Assembly (NCBI GenBank): GCA_011524905.1
Contig: WTJI01000041.1
Location: 16,005 to 80,004, forward strand
Length of the DNA stretch: 64,000 bases
From: Flavobacteriales bacterium
GTDB lineage: Bacteria; Bacteroidota; Bacteroidia; Flavobacteriales; Flavobacteriaceae
Direction of reading: 5' to 3'
Shown here: one piece after another, positions 17,369 through 28,767 of the stretch
Position numbering within the stretch: the stretch's first letter is position 1
How the letters are laid out: every line of letters begins with the position of its first letter
Notes under the pieces: model-generated
The model's input: the letters and a program-made list of their open reading frames with translations, nothing else
Database searches by the model: none
What the model was told of the DNA's origin: nothing
Translations under genes and position numbers: made by a program

Positions 17369-19960
17369 TTATTTAGAATTTCTAAATACAATACGCCCTT
17401 CAAATGCATCGACTACGACTTTTTGATCAGATTGAATGTCTCCTGCAAGCAAGGATTTACTCAATTCATTTATTAGCTGTTTTTGCAATACTCTTTTGAC
17501 GGGGCGTCCGCCATATTCTGGATCAAAACCTTGCTTTGCTAGTTCGGCTATGGCTTCTGAAGTTGCCGTTAGTTCTATATTTTGATCAAGCAAGTGTTTG
17601 ACTAAAGCATCGAATTGCAAGGTAACGATTTGTTGAATTTCGTCCCGAGTGAGCGGTGAAAAAACCAAAGTATCGTCAATGCGATTTAGAAACTCAGGTC
17701 TAACTTGGTGTTTGAGAAGTTCCAAAACTGTTTTTTTGGCTTCCCTTTCAGCTTCATCAAAGTCTGTGTACGTTTCAAAAGCAACTTGAATTTCTTGACT
17801 GCCTAGGTTGGAAGTCATAATAATGATTGAATTTTTAAAATCAGCCACACGGCCTTTGTTATCGGTTAATCGACCTTCGTCCAATACTTGTAGAAGAATA
17901 TTAAAAGTATCGGGATGCGCTTTTTCGATCTCGTCCAGCAGTATGACTGAATACGGTTTTCTTCGAATAGCTTCAGTGAGTTGGCCTCCTTCGTCATATC
18001 CTACATAGCCTGGAGGGGCTCCAATCAATCGACTAACAGCATGCCGCTCTTGATATTCACTCATATCAATGCGTGTCAGGTTGTTTTCATCATCAAATAA
18101 AACTTCAGCCAATGCTTTAGCCAATTCGGTTTTACCAACCCCTGTGGTACCCAAAAACAGAAAACTACCTATGGGACGTTGCTGATCTTGCAATCCAGCT
18201 CTGCTTCGACGAATGGCATCACTAACTGCACGAACAGCAGTATCTTGACCCACCAATCGTTGATGAAGTTGTTGCTCCAAGTGGAGTAATTTGTCTTTAT
18301 CGCTTTGTAGCATCTTTTGAACAGGTATGCCAGTCCACTTGGCAACTACTTCGGCAATATCATCAAAAGCGACTTCCTCCTTAATGAGTTGTTCACCACT
18401 CTGTTGTTGCTGTTGCAATTCATTTTGCTGTTTGTCAAGCTTTTCTTGTGCTACTTTAAGTTGGCCATACCGAATTTCAGCCACACGGCCATAGTCCCCA
18501 TCCCGTTCAGCTCTATCGGCTTGAAGCTTGAGTTGCTCGATCTCGCTCTTGCTTTGTTGGATGTTATCAATGACTGACTTCTCACTATTCCATTGTGTAA
18601 ATATGACAGCTCTTTTGTCTTTAAGATCGGCCAGCTCTTTCGAGATAAATCCAATTTTTGTTTTATCTTTTTCCCGAGTGATCGCGACAAGTTCAATTTC
18701 CAATTGTCGTATTTTCCGATCCAATGCATCTAATTCTTCCGGTTTTGAATTGATTTCCATGCGAAGTTTTGCTGCAGCTTCATCCATTAAATCAATGGCC
18801 TTGTCAGGTAAAAATCGATTGGATATATAGCGGTGTGACAATTGAACTGCCCCTACGATTGCCTCGTCTTTGATCCGCACTTTGTGATGGGTTTCATATT
18901 TTTCTTTCAAACCACGAAGAATGGAAATAGCACTATCTATATGCGGTTCTTCGACAACAACTTTTTGAAAACGGCGTTCCAATGCTTTGTCTTTTTCAAA
19001 ATATTTTTGGAATTCGTCGAGGGTTGTAGCGCCAATGGCACGCAATTCACCCCTTGCTAAAGCAGGTTTTAAAATATTGGCGGCATCCATTGCGCCATCA
19101 CCACCTCCTGCACCTACGAGGGTGTGAATTTCATCAATAAATAGAAGAAGTTGTCCATCACTTTGGGTTACTTCTTTGATGACACTTTTTAGTCGTTCTT
19201 CAAACTCCCCTTTATATTTGGCACCAGCAATCAGTGCGCCCATATCTAGGGCATATAGCGATTTGTCTTTCAGGTTTTCAGGAACATCACCCGCCACAAT
19301 TCGATGGGCGAGTCCTTCTGCGATGGCTGTTTTTCCTGTGCCGGGTTCACCCACTAGGATAGGATTATTTTTGGTCCTCCGAGACAGAATTTGCAGCAAT
19401 CGACGTATTTCTTCATCCCTACCAATAACGGGATCCAACTGACCATCCAGTGCTTGTTTGTTTAGGTCACGTGCATATTTTTCCAATGCGCCATAGCTGT
19501 TTTCAGAAGAAGCAGAGGTTACTTTTTCACCCTGCCGTAACTGATCAATAGCTGATTGTAAATCATTTTTTATAACACCTTGATCTTTGAGTAAGCGTCC
19601 TACAACATCCTTATTGTCGAAGAGTGACAACAAAATATGATCAGTAGCTACAAAGTCGTCTTTTTGCTTTTTGGCAAGTGTAGTAGCAGAAAAAAGGGTT
19701 TTGGAAGCAGCTGAAGAAAAGGCAATTTCAGTTCCTGAAACCTTTGGAAGTTTTTGAATTTCAGCATCGATTAATTGTTCAAGTAGGTTGGTGTTCAGCT
19801 CTAATTTTTTTGACACAAATGGAAAAACAGCCGAGTCTTTTGTCAGCAGTGCTTTGAATAAGTGTACATTTTCAACATACTGATGACCTAATTCATGCGT
19901 CTTTTCTTGTGCCGCTTGTAATACCTCTTGAGCTTTAATGGTAAATTGGTTGGCGTTCAT
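17369..19960 (-). CDS. clpB: ATP-dependent chaperone ClpB
   Basis: An 863-residue Hsp100 disaggregase. In order it has the N-terminal Clp repeat domain, AAA+ module 1 with GEPGTGKT, the long coiled-coil middle domain (about 410-530), and AAA+ module 2 with GTTGVGKT. The GYVGYDEGG pore loop is present. It works with DnaK to rescue aggregated proteins. The upstream region has a near match to the -7 box (TAacTTTTG, one extra T) about 25 nt before the ATG. No CIRCE-like inverted repeat was seen. Confidence 0.98.
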   Translation of the reverse strand: MNANQFTIKAQEVLQAAQEKTHELGHQYVENVHLFKALLTKDSAVFPFVSKKLELNTNLLEQLIDAEIQKLPKVSGTEIAFSSAASKTLFSATTLAKKQKDDFVATDHILLSLFDNKDVVGRLLKDQGVIKNDLQSAIDQLRQGEKVTSASSENSYGALEKYARDLNKQALDGQLDPVIGRDEEIRRLLQILSRRTKNNPILVGEPGTGKTAIAEGLAHRIVAGDVPENLKDKSLYALDMGALIAGAKYKGEFEERLKSVIKEVTQSDGQLLLFIDEIHTLVGAGGGDGAMDAANILKPALARGELRAIGATTLDEFQKYFEKDKALERRFQKVVVEEPHIDSAISILRGLKEKYETHHKVRIKDEAIVGAVQLSHRYISNRFLPDKAIDLMDEAAAKLRMEINSKPEELDALDRKIRQLEIELVAITREKDKTKIGFISKELADLKDKRAVIFTQWNSEKSVIDNIQQSKSEIEQLKLQADRAERDGDYGRVAEIRYGQLKVAQEKLDKQQNELQQQQQSGEQLIKEEVAFDDIAEVVAKWTGIPVQKMLQSDKDKLLHLEQQLHQRLVGQDTAVRAVSDAIRRSRAGLQDQQRPIGSFLFLGTTGVGKTELAKALAEVLFDDENNLTRIDMSEYQERHAVSRLIGAPPGYVGYDEGGQLTEAIRRKPYSVILLDEIEKAHPDTFNILLQVLDEGRLTDNKGRVADFKNSIIIMTSNLGSQEIQVAFETYTDFDEAEREAKKTVLELLKHQVRPEFLNRIDDTLVFSPLTRDEIQQIVTLQFDALVKHLLDQNIELTATSEAIAELAKQGFDPEYGGRPVKRVLQKQLINELSKSLLAGDIQSDQKVVVDAFEGRIVFRNSK

Positions 19961-20144
19961 TTTCTTTTTTGAATACCAGCGGCAAAAGTTATACCTACTT
20001 CAATAAACCGTCATTAAGGCAGTTTTTGATTTCTTTTGCCTGACGAGATGACAGTTGTACCATAGATGTCAATTGAAAACACGAATTGTGTCATTTGTGA
20101 AATCAACAGCCTATCTCATTATACTTTGATGCACTGAGAAAAAT

Positions 20145-20210
20145 TTATTTTTTTTTATTCAAACTTGTTTGGGTTCCATCTTTGGGTAAAATATCAAATT
20201 CTATAGCCAT
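20145..20210 (-). other. Possible 21-residue small protein frame
   Basis: An ATG-to-TAA frame of 21 codons starting MAIEFDILPK and ending in three lysines. A near -7 box (TCcaTTTG at 20226-20233 on the minus strand) lies 15 nt before its ATG. The composition is charged and soluble, with no membrane segment. It matches nothing I recognise and may be chance. Confidence 0.2.
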
Positions 20211-20238
20211 TATGGTTTAAAAGCCAAATGGAAATTCT

Positions 20239-20246
20239 TAATTTTG
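20239..20246 (+). promoter_or_regulatory. Bacteroidota -7 box TAatTTTG for glyA
   Basis: Exact match, 17 nt before the ATG at 20264. A second near copy with one extra T (TAatTTTTG) sits at 20252-20260. Confidence 0.6.
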
Positions 20247-20263
20247 TGCTTTAATTTTTGACT

Positions 20264-21538
20264 ATGCAGAAAGACAGTGCAATTTTTGATTTGATTCAAC
20301 AAGAAGAATCCCGACAACTACATGGTATAGAGTTAATTGCTTCAGAAAACTTTACCAGTCCAGCGGTGATGGAAGCTACTGGCTCTGTTTTGACGAATAA
20401 ATATGCTGAGGGCTACCCTGGTAAGCGGTATTATGGCGGTTGTGAAGTTGTGGACCAAGTTGAACAATTGGCGATCGAAAGGGCCAAGCAGCTTTTTGGG
20501 GCTGCTTATGCTAATGTACAACCGCATTCAGGGTCACAAGCCAATACAGCAGTTTTTCATGCTTTTCTCAAGCCCGGTGATAAAATTTTAGGATTTGACT
20601 TGTCTCACGGCGGACACTTAACCCACGGATCGCCAGTAAACTTTTCTGGCCGATTGTATGAAGCCCATTTTTATGGTGTTCAAAAGGAGTCAGGACGCCT
20701 AGACTATGATAATATTCTCAGTATAGCAAAGGAAGTTCGTCCTCATATGATAATCGCGGGTGCTTCTGCCTATTCGCGTGATATCGATTTTGCAGCGTTT
20801 CGTTCCATAGCTGATGAAGTGGGCGCATTTTTGTTGGCCGATATCTCCCATCCATCAGGGATGATCGCAACTGGTTTACTATCAAACCCTATCCCACACT
20901 GCCATGTGGTAACTACGACTACCCACAAAACACTACGTGGGCCCCGCGGTGGCCTTATCCTAATGGGTGAAGATTTTGATAATCCATTTGGATTAAAATT
21001 GAAAAACGGCACCACACGAAAAATGTCTCATTTACTTGATATGGCCGTATTTCCAGGAAATCAAGGCGGTCCTCTCATGCATGTCATTGCGGCAAAAGCA
21101 ATAGCCTTTGGTGAGTGTTTAGACCCAAGCTTTAAAGAATATGTTACTCAAGTACGGAACAATGCGCAAGCCATGGCAAAAGCTTTTGTTGCCAAGGGTT
21201 ATCATTTGATATCAGACGGAACAGACAACCATTTGATGTTAATCGACTTGAGAAATAAAAATATTACAGGCAAAGCGGCAGAGGAAGCTCTGGTTAAAGC
21301 CGATATCACTGCCAATAAAAACATGGTACCCTTCGATGATAAATCGCCTTTTGTCACTTCAGGAATTCGAGTTGGAACGCCAGCGATCACCACTCGTGGT
21401 TTGAAGGAAGCAGACATGGAAAAAGTTGTGGATTTGATAGATAGGGTAATCATGCATCATGAGGATGATACCATCTTGGAAGCCGTTGCACAGGAAGTAC
21501 ATCAAATGATGGCTGGCCGCCCGCTGTTTGTTGCTTAG
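20264..21538 (+). CDS. glyA: Serine hydroxymethyltransferase
   Basis: A 424-residue PLP enzyme that interconverts serine and glycine and charges tetrahydrofolate with one carbon. The PLP lysine is in [14 protein letters not shown], and [11 protein letters not shown] marks the N-terminus. The ATG at 20264 is preferred over a TTG two codons upstream that lies in a promoter-like sequence. The final TTAG is shared with the stop of the convergent thioesterase gene. Confidence 0.97.
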   Translation: MQKDSAIFDLIQQEESRQLHGIELIASENFTSPAVMEATGSVLTNKYAEGYPGKRYYGGCEVVDQVEQLAIERAKQLFGAAYANVQPHSGSQANTAVFHAFLKPGDKILGFDLSHGGHLTHGSPVNFSGRLYEAHFYGVQKESGRLDYDNILSIAKEVRPHMIIAGASAYSRDIDFAAFRSIADEVGAFLLADISHPSGMIATGLLSNPIPHCHVVTTTTHKTLRGPRGGLILMGEDFDNPFGLKLKNGTTRKMSHLLDMAVFPGNQGGPLMHVIAAKAIAFGECLDPSFKEYVTQVRNNAQAMAKAFVAKGYHLISDGTDNHLMLIDLRNKNITGKAAEEALVKADITANKNMVPFDDKSPFVTSGIRVGTPAITTRGLKEADMEKVVDLIDRVIMHHEDDTILEAVAQEVHQMMAGRPLFVA

Positions 21539-21945
21539 GTTTGCACGTTAGGCAATAATAGATCTTGGAAGTTCTTGGGGACAGCAATCAGCTTTCTAGT
21601 CTGTAAAGCTATATAGCACCAAGAGGTGGTGCATTGCACAAGTAGCTTGTTTGTATCCGCATTTTTGATCCATACCTCTCTTTCTGAGAGTGGGCCACGG
21701 ATGTTGTTGACTTGCGTTTGTATGAGCAAACGGTCACCCAAAAAAGCAGGTTTTTTATATTCAATAAAATGATTTCTGACAACCCAAACACCCTCAACAT
21801 CAGATAAATTTGCTGTCAGCTTATTCCAATGGGCTTTGGCCACCTCTTGTACCCAATAGAGGTACTGCACATTGTTGACGTGGTTGAGCCCATCTATATG
21901 TTTGGGTAACACTTCTTCAATCATTTCAAATTGCGCTTGTTTCAT
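21535..21945 (-). CDS. Acyl-CoA thioesterase, 4HBT (YbgC/FadM-like) family
   Basis: A 136-residue single hotdog-fold protein. The catalytic aspartate is in [16 protein letters not shown], the classic 4-hydroxybenzoyl-CoA thioesterase motif. It probably hydrolyses acyl-CoA or acyl-ACP; chain length cannot be judged. Its ATG overlaps the stop region of the upstream glutamine cyclotransferase-like gene by four bases, so the two are translated from one mRNA. Its own stop is nested with that of glyA. Confidence 0.88.
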   Translation of the reverse strand: MKQAQFEMIEEVLPKHIDGLNHVNNVQYLYWVQEVAKAHWNKLTANLSDVEGVWVVRNHFIEYKKPAFLGDRLLIQTQVNNIRGPLSEREVWIKNADTNKLLVQCTTSWCYIALQTRKLIAVPKNFQDLLLPNVQT

Positions 21946-22967
21946 GGCTCGTAAAATTCAACTTCAAAAAGAGTATTCCACAATTTTCCTGTCACAAAAA
22001 AAGTGTTACGCTTTGGATGATAGGCGATCCCGTTGAGCACTTCTGCTTTGGGATTGTTTTTTAGTTTTTCGCGTAACCCAGTAAAATCAATAACTCCTTC
22101 AATTACACCTGTTTCTGGATGGATAACTACAGCAACATCTTTACCAAATTGATACGTGTTGGCATAAATCAACCCTTTAGCATATTCAAGTTCATTGATC
22201 TTATTGATAGGCTTGTTGTGGGTCATTACTTGGATTTTTCCTCTTTCGGTTAAGGTGTTTTTGTCTAAAAACCATATTTGATGAGTTCCATCAGATTTGA
22301 ATAGTTTTTGGTCGTTGTGGCACAAACCCCACCCTTGCTGGCTATCAGTGTAAGCAAATGTGTCTAGCATTTGTAAACTTTCCTTGTCATACACAAAACC
22401 CATTTGTGCTTTCCAAGTAAGTTGAATCACTTTTTTATCCACTACAGTCAATCCCTCTCCAAAATAAACTTGATCAAGTTTTTGCTCCTGTAAAATCTCT
22501 CCAGTTTTGTAGTTAACTCTTCTTAGGGATGAGCGACCATTGAGTCCAGTACTTTCATACAAATCTTCTCCATCAAACTCCAAACCCTGTGTATATGCTT
22601 TGGGATCATGAGGATATTGATTACGTATGCGATACTTGAGAAGTTTAGGCTCTTTGCTAGCGTAGACCCAAAAGTCTTTGGTAAAATTGAAGGATTTTCC
22701 TCCGACATAAGCTATGGCTTTAATTTGGTGTTTTCCCAAGTTGAAGTCTGATAAAGCTAGAGGAGATTGAACGCGCTTATTATTTGAATTAAAATGAACG
22801 GAATCAATTGTCGTTTGACCTTTGGCTTTCAATGTGAACGATAGGCTGTCTTTTTGAGAAGGATAAGTTGACGAAGCATTCAATTTGATGCGTGCATTCA
22901 CAGATTTCTGTCCACCACATTGGAGAGAAATAACAGCTAAACTAAAATACATAAGGGCTTTGAACAT
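21942..22967 (-). CDS. Glutamine cyclotransferase-like lipoprotein
   Basis: A 341-residue lipoprotein: MFKALMYFSLAVISLQCGG has a lipobox cysteine at residue 17. An Ig-like stretch (about 20-100) is followed by a beta-propeller of the plant/bacterial glutaminyl cyclase family, with YTQGLEFDG, ESTGLNGRSSLR, EGLTVVDKK and GWGLCHN. Such enzymes cyclise N-terminal glutamine to pyroglutamate on exported proteins. The start was moved from a longer frame beginning at 23105, because that extension crosses the ffs RNA gene and lacks a signal peptide. It is co-transcribed with the thioesterase. Confidence 0.87.
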   Translation of the reverse strand: MFKALMYFSLAVISLQCGGQKSVNARIKLNASSTYPSQKDSLSFTLKAKGQTTIDSVHFNSNNKRVQSPLALSDFNLGKHQIKAIAYVGGKSFNFTKDFWVYASKEPKLLKYRIRNQYPHDPKAYTQGLEFDGEDLYESTGLNGRSSLRRVNYKTGEILQEQKLDQVYFGEGLTVVDKKVIQLTWKAQMGFVYDKESLQMLDTFAYTDSQQGWGLCHNDQKLFKSDGTHQIWFLDKNTLTERGKIQVMTHNKPINKINELEYAKGLIYANTYQFGKDVAVVIHPETGVIEGVIDFTGLREKLKNNPKAEVLNGIAYHPKRNTFFVTGKLWNTLFEVEFYEP

Positions 22968-23036
22968 AGGACAATTTTTATGTGTACAATTTATAAAAAT
23001 TAGCGCATCGGGCGTTATTGACAGAATCAGATGTTT

Positions 23037-23044
23037 TATATTTG
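23037..23044 (+). promoter_or_regulatory. Bacteroidota -7 box TAtaTTTG for ffs
   Basis: Exact match, 4 nt before the first base of the SRP RNA helix. A TTG at 23018-23020, 16 nt upstream, is a suitable -33 element. Confidence 0.7.
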
Positions 23045-23048
23045 CGTT

Positions 23049-23145
23049 GGGCAAGTTCTGCACAACCAGCTCCTGCCGAATCCCCCCAGGGCGGGAACGC
23101 AGCAAGGGTAGGCGGTTGTAGCGGTGTGATGTGGGTCGCTTGCCC
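23049..23145 (+). ncRNA. ffs: Small signal recognition particle RNA (4.5S RNA)
   Basis: About 97 nt fold into one long hairpin closed by GGGCAAG (23049-23055) and CTTGCCC (23139-23145). The apex carries the conserved SRP core: a GGAA tetraloop in GCGGGAACGC, the AGCA asymmetric loop and the CAAGGG symmetric-loop side, which bind Ffh. It has a matching promoter upstream and eight T residues directly after the closing helix, so the end of the RNA also acts as terminator. It overlaps no real protein gene. The bases at the ends are inferred from pairing. Confidence 0.93.
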
Positions 23146-23153
23146 TTTTTTTT
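23139..23153 (+). terminator. Intrinsic terminator of ffs
   Basis: The 3' arm of the closing helix (CTTGCCC) is followed by T8 at 23146-23153. The next gene's ATG begins at the very next base. Confidence 0.65.
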
Positions 23154-23960
23154 ATGGGTTTTACAATAGTTATTACAGGTGCATCTTCGGGTTTAGGCAA
23201 GGCTACAGCCAACTTCCTTGCCCAAAAAGGACATAAGGTTATTGGTACCTGTCGCCAACCCGATGCATACGCAACTCCCGAAAACTTTGAAATGCTAGCC
23301 TTGGATATGAACTTGCCTGAGAGTATCGAGCAATTTACCCAAAAAATACAATCTCAAAAACAGAAAATTGACGTCCTGATTAACAATGCAGGTGTTGGTA
23401 TAACAGGGCCAGCAGAAGAAATAAAATTAGATGCAATACGACAACACTTTGAAACAAATTTTTTTGGTCCTATTGCACTTACACAGGCTTTACTTCCATT
23501 GTTGCGATTGTCAAAGCAGGCTTGCATTGTCAATGTAACTTCTATTGCAGGTTATTCAGGTTTGCCATTTCGTTCAATATACTCAGCCTCCAAAAGTGCT
23601 TTTTCAATTTTCAGTGAAGCACTTAGAATGGAATTGCGCAGTGCAAACATCAGAGTAGCAACCATTGCCCCAGGAGATTACGCAACAGCGATTGCTACCC
23701 GTCGCCACCATGCGCCTGTAAAAAAGGGATCAGCTTATGAAACTATTTATGGCGCAGCATTGGCAACAATGGACGACCATGTTGATTCGGGGAGCGATCC
23801 TATTATAATTGCGCAGCAAATAGAAAAAATCATCCATCATCCCCATCCTAAAGTGCATTATTTGTCAGGCAAATGGCTGCAGAAATTTTCAGTAACTTTA
23901 AAGGGGATTCTACCCAGTAGATGGTATGAAAAACTACTCCGTAATCATTATAAAATATAA
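23154..23960 (+). CDS. Short-chain dehydrogenase/reductase
   Basis: A 268-residue classical SDR. The cofactor motif TGASSGLG is near residues 8-15, NNAG follows at about 78-81, and the catalytic pair is in YSASK. It has a C-terminal extension rich in basic and aromatic residues (KWLQKFSVTLKGILPSRWYEK), which could lie on a membrane. The ATG begins directly after the ffs T-tract, so there is no room for a separate promoter. The transaldolase gene starts 9 nt later and is probably co-transcribed. The substrate is unknown; a lipid or ketone reductase is a fair guess. Confidence 0.85.
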   Translation: MGFTIVITGASSGLGKATANFLAQKGHKVIGTCRQPDAYATPENFEMLALDMNLPESIEQFTQKIQSQKQKIDVLINNAGVGITGPAEEIKLDAIRQHFETNFFGPIALTQALLPLLRLSKQACIVNVTSIAGYSGLPFRSIYSASKSAFSIFSEALRMELRSANIRVATIAPGDYATAIATRRHHAPVKKGSAYETIYGAALATMDDHVDSGSDPIIIAQQIEKIIHHPHPKVHYLSGKWLQKFSVTLKGILPSRWYEKLLRNHYKI

Positions 23961-23969
23961 CTGAGGTTT

Positions 23970-24623
23970 ATGAAATTTTTTATCGATACAGCCAATTTAG
24001 ATCAAATAAAAGAAGCACAAGATATGGGCATTTTGGATGGGGTGACAACCAATCCTTCGTTGATGGCCAAAGAGGGCATTACTGGGTCGGACAATATCAT
24101 GCAGCATTATTTAGACATTTGCAATGCCGTGGATGGCGATGTATCTGCAGAAGTTATTGCCGTGGACTTAGAAGGGATGATTCGAGAGGGAGAGAATTTG
24201 GCAGCCCTACATCCGCAAATTGTAGTAAAAATTCCGATGATCAAAGAAGGGGTAAAGGCTTTGCGCTATTTCTCGCAAAAAGGAATCAAAACAAACTGCA
24301 CGCTGGTGTTTTCTTCTGGTCAAGCGCTCTTAGCCGCTAAAGCAGGTGCAACTTATGTTTCGCCCTTTATTGGACGTTTAGATGATATTGGTTTTGATGG
24401 TATGGAACTCATCGAAGAAATCCGTCATATATATGACAACTATGCATTCGAAACCGAAATTTTAGCGGCATCAGTAAGGCATACCCGCCACTTGATTGCT
24501 TGTGCGCAAATTGGTGCCGATGTGATGACTGGACCACTCAGTGCTATCGCAGGCTTACTCAACCACCCCCTTACTGACAAGGGTTTGGCGCAGTTTTTGG
24601 CAGATCATAAAAAAGGAAACTAA
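23970..24623 (+). CDS. Transaldolase / fructose-6-phosphate aldolase type
   Basis: A 217-residue short transaldolase (TalC/FSA group). [16 protein letters not shown] and [13 protein letters not shown] are the N-terminal signatures, and the Schiff-base lysine is K87 in VVKIPM. The length matches the compact bacterial group. Whether it works as transaldolase or as fructose-6-phosphate aldolase cannot be told by eye. Its stop codon overlaps the stop of the convergent lipoprotein gene (CTAA). Confidence 0.94.
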   Translation: MKFFIDTANLDQIKEAQDMGILDGVTTNPSLMAKEGITGSDNIMQHYLDICNAVDGDVSAEVIAVDLEGMIREGENLAALHPQIVVKIPMIKEGVKALRYFSQKGIKTNCTLVFSSGQALLAAKAGATYVSPFIGRLDDIGFDGMELIEEIRHIYDNYAFETEILAASVRHTRHLIACAQIGADVMTGPLSAIAGLLNHPLTDKGLAQFLADHKKGN

Positions 24624-25984
24624 AGGCTCTTTTCAAAGTCAGCCGATATTAGATTAGCAAAACCATTTTTTATTTTGCCCTGACTGTCCAAAATGATGGT
24701 TTTATTCAAAAGTGTAATGACCCATTTTTTACTTGCAGCACCAAAATCAGCAATGGCATATTGATCTTTTGGATCTAAAGCCATCATTTTATACACTTCC
24801 AGAGCAATTGGGTTTAGGGGTTGTATAGAAATACCAATAAAACGGTATTCGGGGTGTTTTTTTTGGAGCTGTTGCACGCGCTCCAAAGTAGTCTTGTAAC
24901 GACTCATTTGGGTTTGCGACCAAAAATAGAGCACGGTGGGGCGGGTGGCGATTGTATCACTTGATATCAGATCGAGTTGGGTGTTTTGTAGCAAAACAGT
25001 AGGGAGCGCTTTTCCCACCTCCATTTGCTTGATATCCTTGTGCAAGGCCGTAATTTCTTCGGCATATGATGGGGAGCTATTGATTTTAAAATAGGCATTT
25101 AAAAAATTGTCATGATTTTGATGGTTTTCGAAATTGAGCATTTCTTCATAGGCTACTGCTCGTGCTAAATTATTTCGAACTCTATTTCCCTTAATGTACT
25201 TATCGATAAGCTTGAGACGCTTCATATTGAAGTCTGTGTTTTGTCTGGCTTCCATAAAGTTGCCATTTTTTGGTAACGCCTCTTTATTTAAAAAATTAAT
25301 TAAATAAGAAATATATGGCTCGAAGAAAGCCAAATCGTTTTCGCCATAGTTTAGATATTTTCTATAGCCAAAAAAATCTTTTGTTTGTATGGAGTCCCAG
25401 TTTGATCCTCTTAATAAGGCATAACGTTCGCGAATACCAGCGTAGGAGTAAACGTAGGCAGATTGGGTTAGTTTTTGTGCGTAGGGACTCAGCGAATTCA
25501 AAGAATCCATCTGTATCCAACGCATTTTCTTTTCGCGCAACAAAGAATCAATTTGTTGCTTAAAAAGAGTTGGTTTTGCAGCATATTGTGAGGCAATAAA
25601 TTTAGTTTCCTTACCCAAAGCATCATCGATATCAGTTAAAAAATTATTCTTGCTGGCTCCACGACCCGAAAAATATATTGATTTTTGAAAATCAGCAGCA
25701 TTTATTCTAACCCACATGCTGTCACCAGGTTCTAATAATACTGAGGTGAAATCAGGAATGTGTTCTAATTTGTAAATGCCAGGGAGTAGTGAATCATAAT
25801 TGCGATAAAAACGTGTGTTGTTGTTTAATAAAAAAGTATCGAGAACTCGGTTTCCAAAATACAAACGGACCGATGAGGCCGATGGATTGACTATCTGCCC
25901 ACCAAAGAAAACTTTTTGTTTTTCGTCAGGCTGGCAGCCAATCAACGCAAGCAAAGCAAATACGATAATGAATCTTATTCTCAT
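24620..25984 (-). CDS. Thioredoxin-fold lipoprotein lacking the CxxC active site
   Basis: A 454-residue lipoprotein with its lipobox cysteine at residue 17 (LLALIGC). An N-terminal beta-rich region (about 25-100) resembles the DUF4369 domain of Bacteroidota TlpA-like proteins, and a helical middle follows. The C-terminal 106 residues fit a thioredoxin fold ([15 protein letters not shown], later IILDSQGKI). At the place of the usual WCxxC the sequence reads SQTQMSR, and the cis-proline position is also lost. It therefore cannot do thiol exchange in the normal way. A -7 box 4 nt before the ATG predicts a leaderless mRNA. Confidence 0.78.
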   Translation of the reverse strand: MRIRFIIVFALLALIGCQPDEKQKVFFGGQIVNPSASSVRLYFGNRVLDTFLLNNNTRFYRNYDSLLPGIYKLEHIPDFTSVLLEPGDSMWVRINAADFQKSIYFSGRGASKNNFLTDIDDALGKETKFIASQYAAKPTLFKQQIDSLLREKKMRWIQMDSLNSLSPYAQKLTQSAYVYSYAGIRERYALLRGSNWDSIQTKDFFGYRKYLNYGENDLAFFEPYISYLINFLNKEALPKNGNFMEARQNTDFNMKRLKLIDKYIKGNRVRNNLARAVAYEEMLNFENHQNHDNFLNAYFKINSSPSYAEEITALHKDIKQMEVGKALPTVLLQNTQLDLISSDTIATRPTVLYFWSQTQMSRYKTTLERVQQLQKKHPEYRFIGISIQPLNPIALEVYKMMALDPKDQYAIADFGAASKKWVITLLNKTIILDSQGKIKNGFANLISADFEKSL

Positions 25985-25988
25985 CTTT

Positions 25989-25996
25989 CAAATGTA
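25989..25996 (-). promoter_or_regulatory. Bacteroidota -7 box TAcaTTTG
   Basis: Exact minus-strand match, ending 4 nt before the ATG of the thioredoxin-fold lipoprotein gene. Confidence 0.65.
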
Positions 25997-26064
25997 CTGT
26001 AAGAAGTAAATACTTTGGCGTTAAACCGCTGTTAAAAAAGAAAGAATAAGCCAATGCTTTTTGG

Positions 26065-26072
26065 TATTTTTG
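26065..26072 (+). promoter_or_regulatory. Bacteroidota -7 box TAttTTTG
   Basis: Exact match, 17 nt before the ATG of the ABC-F gene. Confidence 0.6.
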
Positions 26073-26080
26073 CGCTTTAA

Positions 26081-27712
<1,632 letters not shown>

Positions 27713-27750
27713 ATTTTTAAGCTTTTTGTCGTTGGGTTTTATATATTCGA

Positions 27751-28623
27751 ATGATGACTTTAAAAGCATGGCAAAGCACCGGAGATTTTTTTACATACGG
27801 CAAGCACCGTATATTTTATAAGAAAGCAGGGCAGGGGCCTGCACTTCTTTTGCTTCACGGTTTTCCCACGGCTTCTTGGGACTGGCATCTTATTTGGCAA
27901 CCCTTACAAAAACATTTTACAGTATTTACTTTGGACTTATTGGGTTTTGGCTTTTCAGATAAACCAAAGCAAAACTATCTAATACACCAACAGGCAGATA
28001 TAGTAATAGCTTTTTTATCAGATCAGAAGGTTGTTTCCTACCATCTTCTGGCGCATGATTACGGAGACACTGTGGCACAAGAAATATTAGCAAGAGCCAA
28101 CAAAGGAGTCAAGATTAAAAAAAACAATGCCCCCAAGCTCCTTTCTCTTTGTTTACTTAACGGCGGATTGTTCCCTGAAACCCACCACCCCCTATTGGTG
28201 CAAAAAGTACTGATGAGTCCAATAGGGTGGCTGGTTGCAAAATTATTTACAAAGAAAAAATTGCAGCAAAACCTGGAAGGGATATTCGGATCTAACACAC
28301 AGCCTACAAGGAAGAATATTACAGATTTCTGGACACTAATGACTCACAACCAAGGTAAACGTGTTTTTCATTTGCTTATTCGTTATATGCAACAACGAAA
28401 AAAATACCGAAGTCGATGGGTGGGTGCCCTTCAGCAGACTCTTATTCCCATACAATTGATCAATGGTGTTGCAGATCCTATTTCTGGGGCACACATGGTA
28501 GATCGGTATTGCGAATTGATTCCTCAACCCAATGTAGTGACTTTAGAAGATATTGGTCATTACCCACAAATTGAAGCACCAGAAGTAGTTTTACAGCATT
28601 ATCTATCATTTGTGTTAAAATAG
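27751..28623 (+). CDS. Alpha/beta hydrolase related to vertebrate MEST (PEG1)
   Basis: A 290-residue alpha/beta hydrolase. The oxyanion motif HGFPTASWDW is near 36-45, the nucleophile is D103 in LLAHDYGDTVAQE, the acid is D242 in GVADP and the base is H270 in DIGHYPQIE. From memory, the animal protein MEST shares HDYGD-VAQE, NGG-FPETH-PLL, Y-QRKK-R-RWVGAL and HYPQ-E-P, so this is closer to MEST than to common dehalogenases or epoxide hydrolases. An aspartate nucleophile suits epoxide or halide chemistry, but the substrate is unknown. The start is ATG 27751 or the next codon. A weak -7 box (TAtaTTCG) lies just upstream. Confidence 0.82.
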   Translation: MMTLKAWQSTGDFFTYGKHRIFYKKAGQGPALLLLHGFPTASWDWHLIWQPLQKHFTVFTLDLLGFGFSDKPKQNYLIHQQADIVIAFLSDQKVVSYHLLAHDYGDTVAQEILARANKGVKIKKNNAPKLLSLCLLNGGLFPETHHPLLVQKVLMSPIGWLVAKLFTKKKLQQNLEGIFGSNTQPTRKNITDFWTLMTHNQGKRVFHLLIRYMQQRKKYRSRWVGALQQTLIPIQLINGVADPISGAHMVDRYCELIPQPNVVTLEDIGHYPQIEAPEVVLQHYLSFVLK

Positions 28624-28767
28624 AAGCGCATTTAAGTTTATCGTTTGGCTTTAATTTTGATTAAACTGCTTGTTTTCTTGAATGCCACATTCATACAATT
28701 TGATTATGGTACATTAAAGCAACAAGATTTAATGTTCATCCTGATTTTTTTCAAAGCGTTTACATGA
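28624..28767. other. Intergenic spacer without recognised feature
   Basis: About 144 AT-rich bases lie between two convergent genes. I see no hairpin with a T-tract, no RNA gene and no reading frame worth naming. Confidence 0.5.

Larger units (their letters stand above)
19961..20263. other. Divergent clpB/glyA intergenic region
   Basis: About 300 nt between clpB and glyA. It holds the glyA promoter, a probable clpB promoter near 19990, a nine-base A-tract on the minus strand and one 21-codon minus-strand reading frame listed separately. No tRNA, RNA hairpin of note or repeat was seen in the rest. Confidence 0.5.

Noticed and set aside
22968..23105. An N-terminal extension of 46 codons for the glutamine cyclotransferase-like gene
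   Set aside because: It runs antisense through ffs and its promoter and hides a clear lipoprotein signal peptide that starts at 22967.
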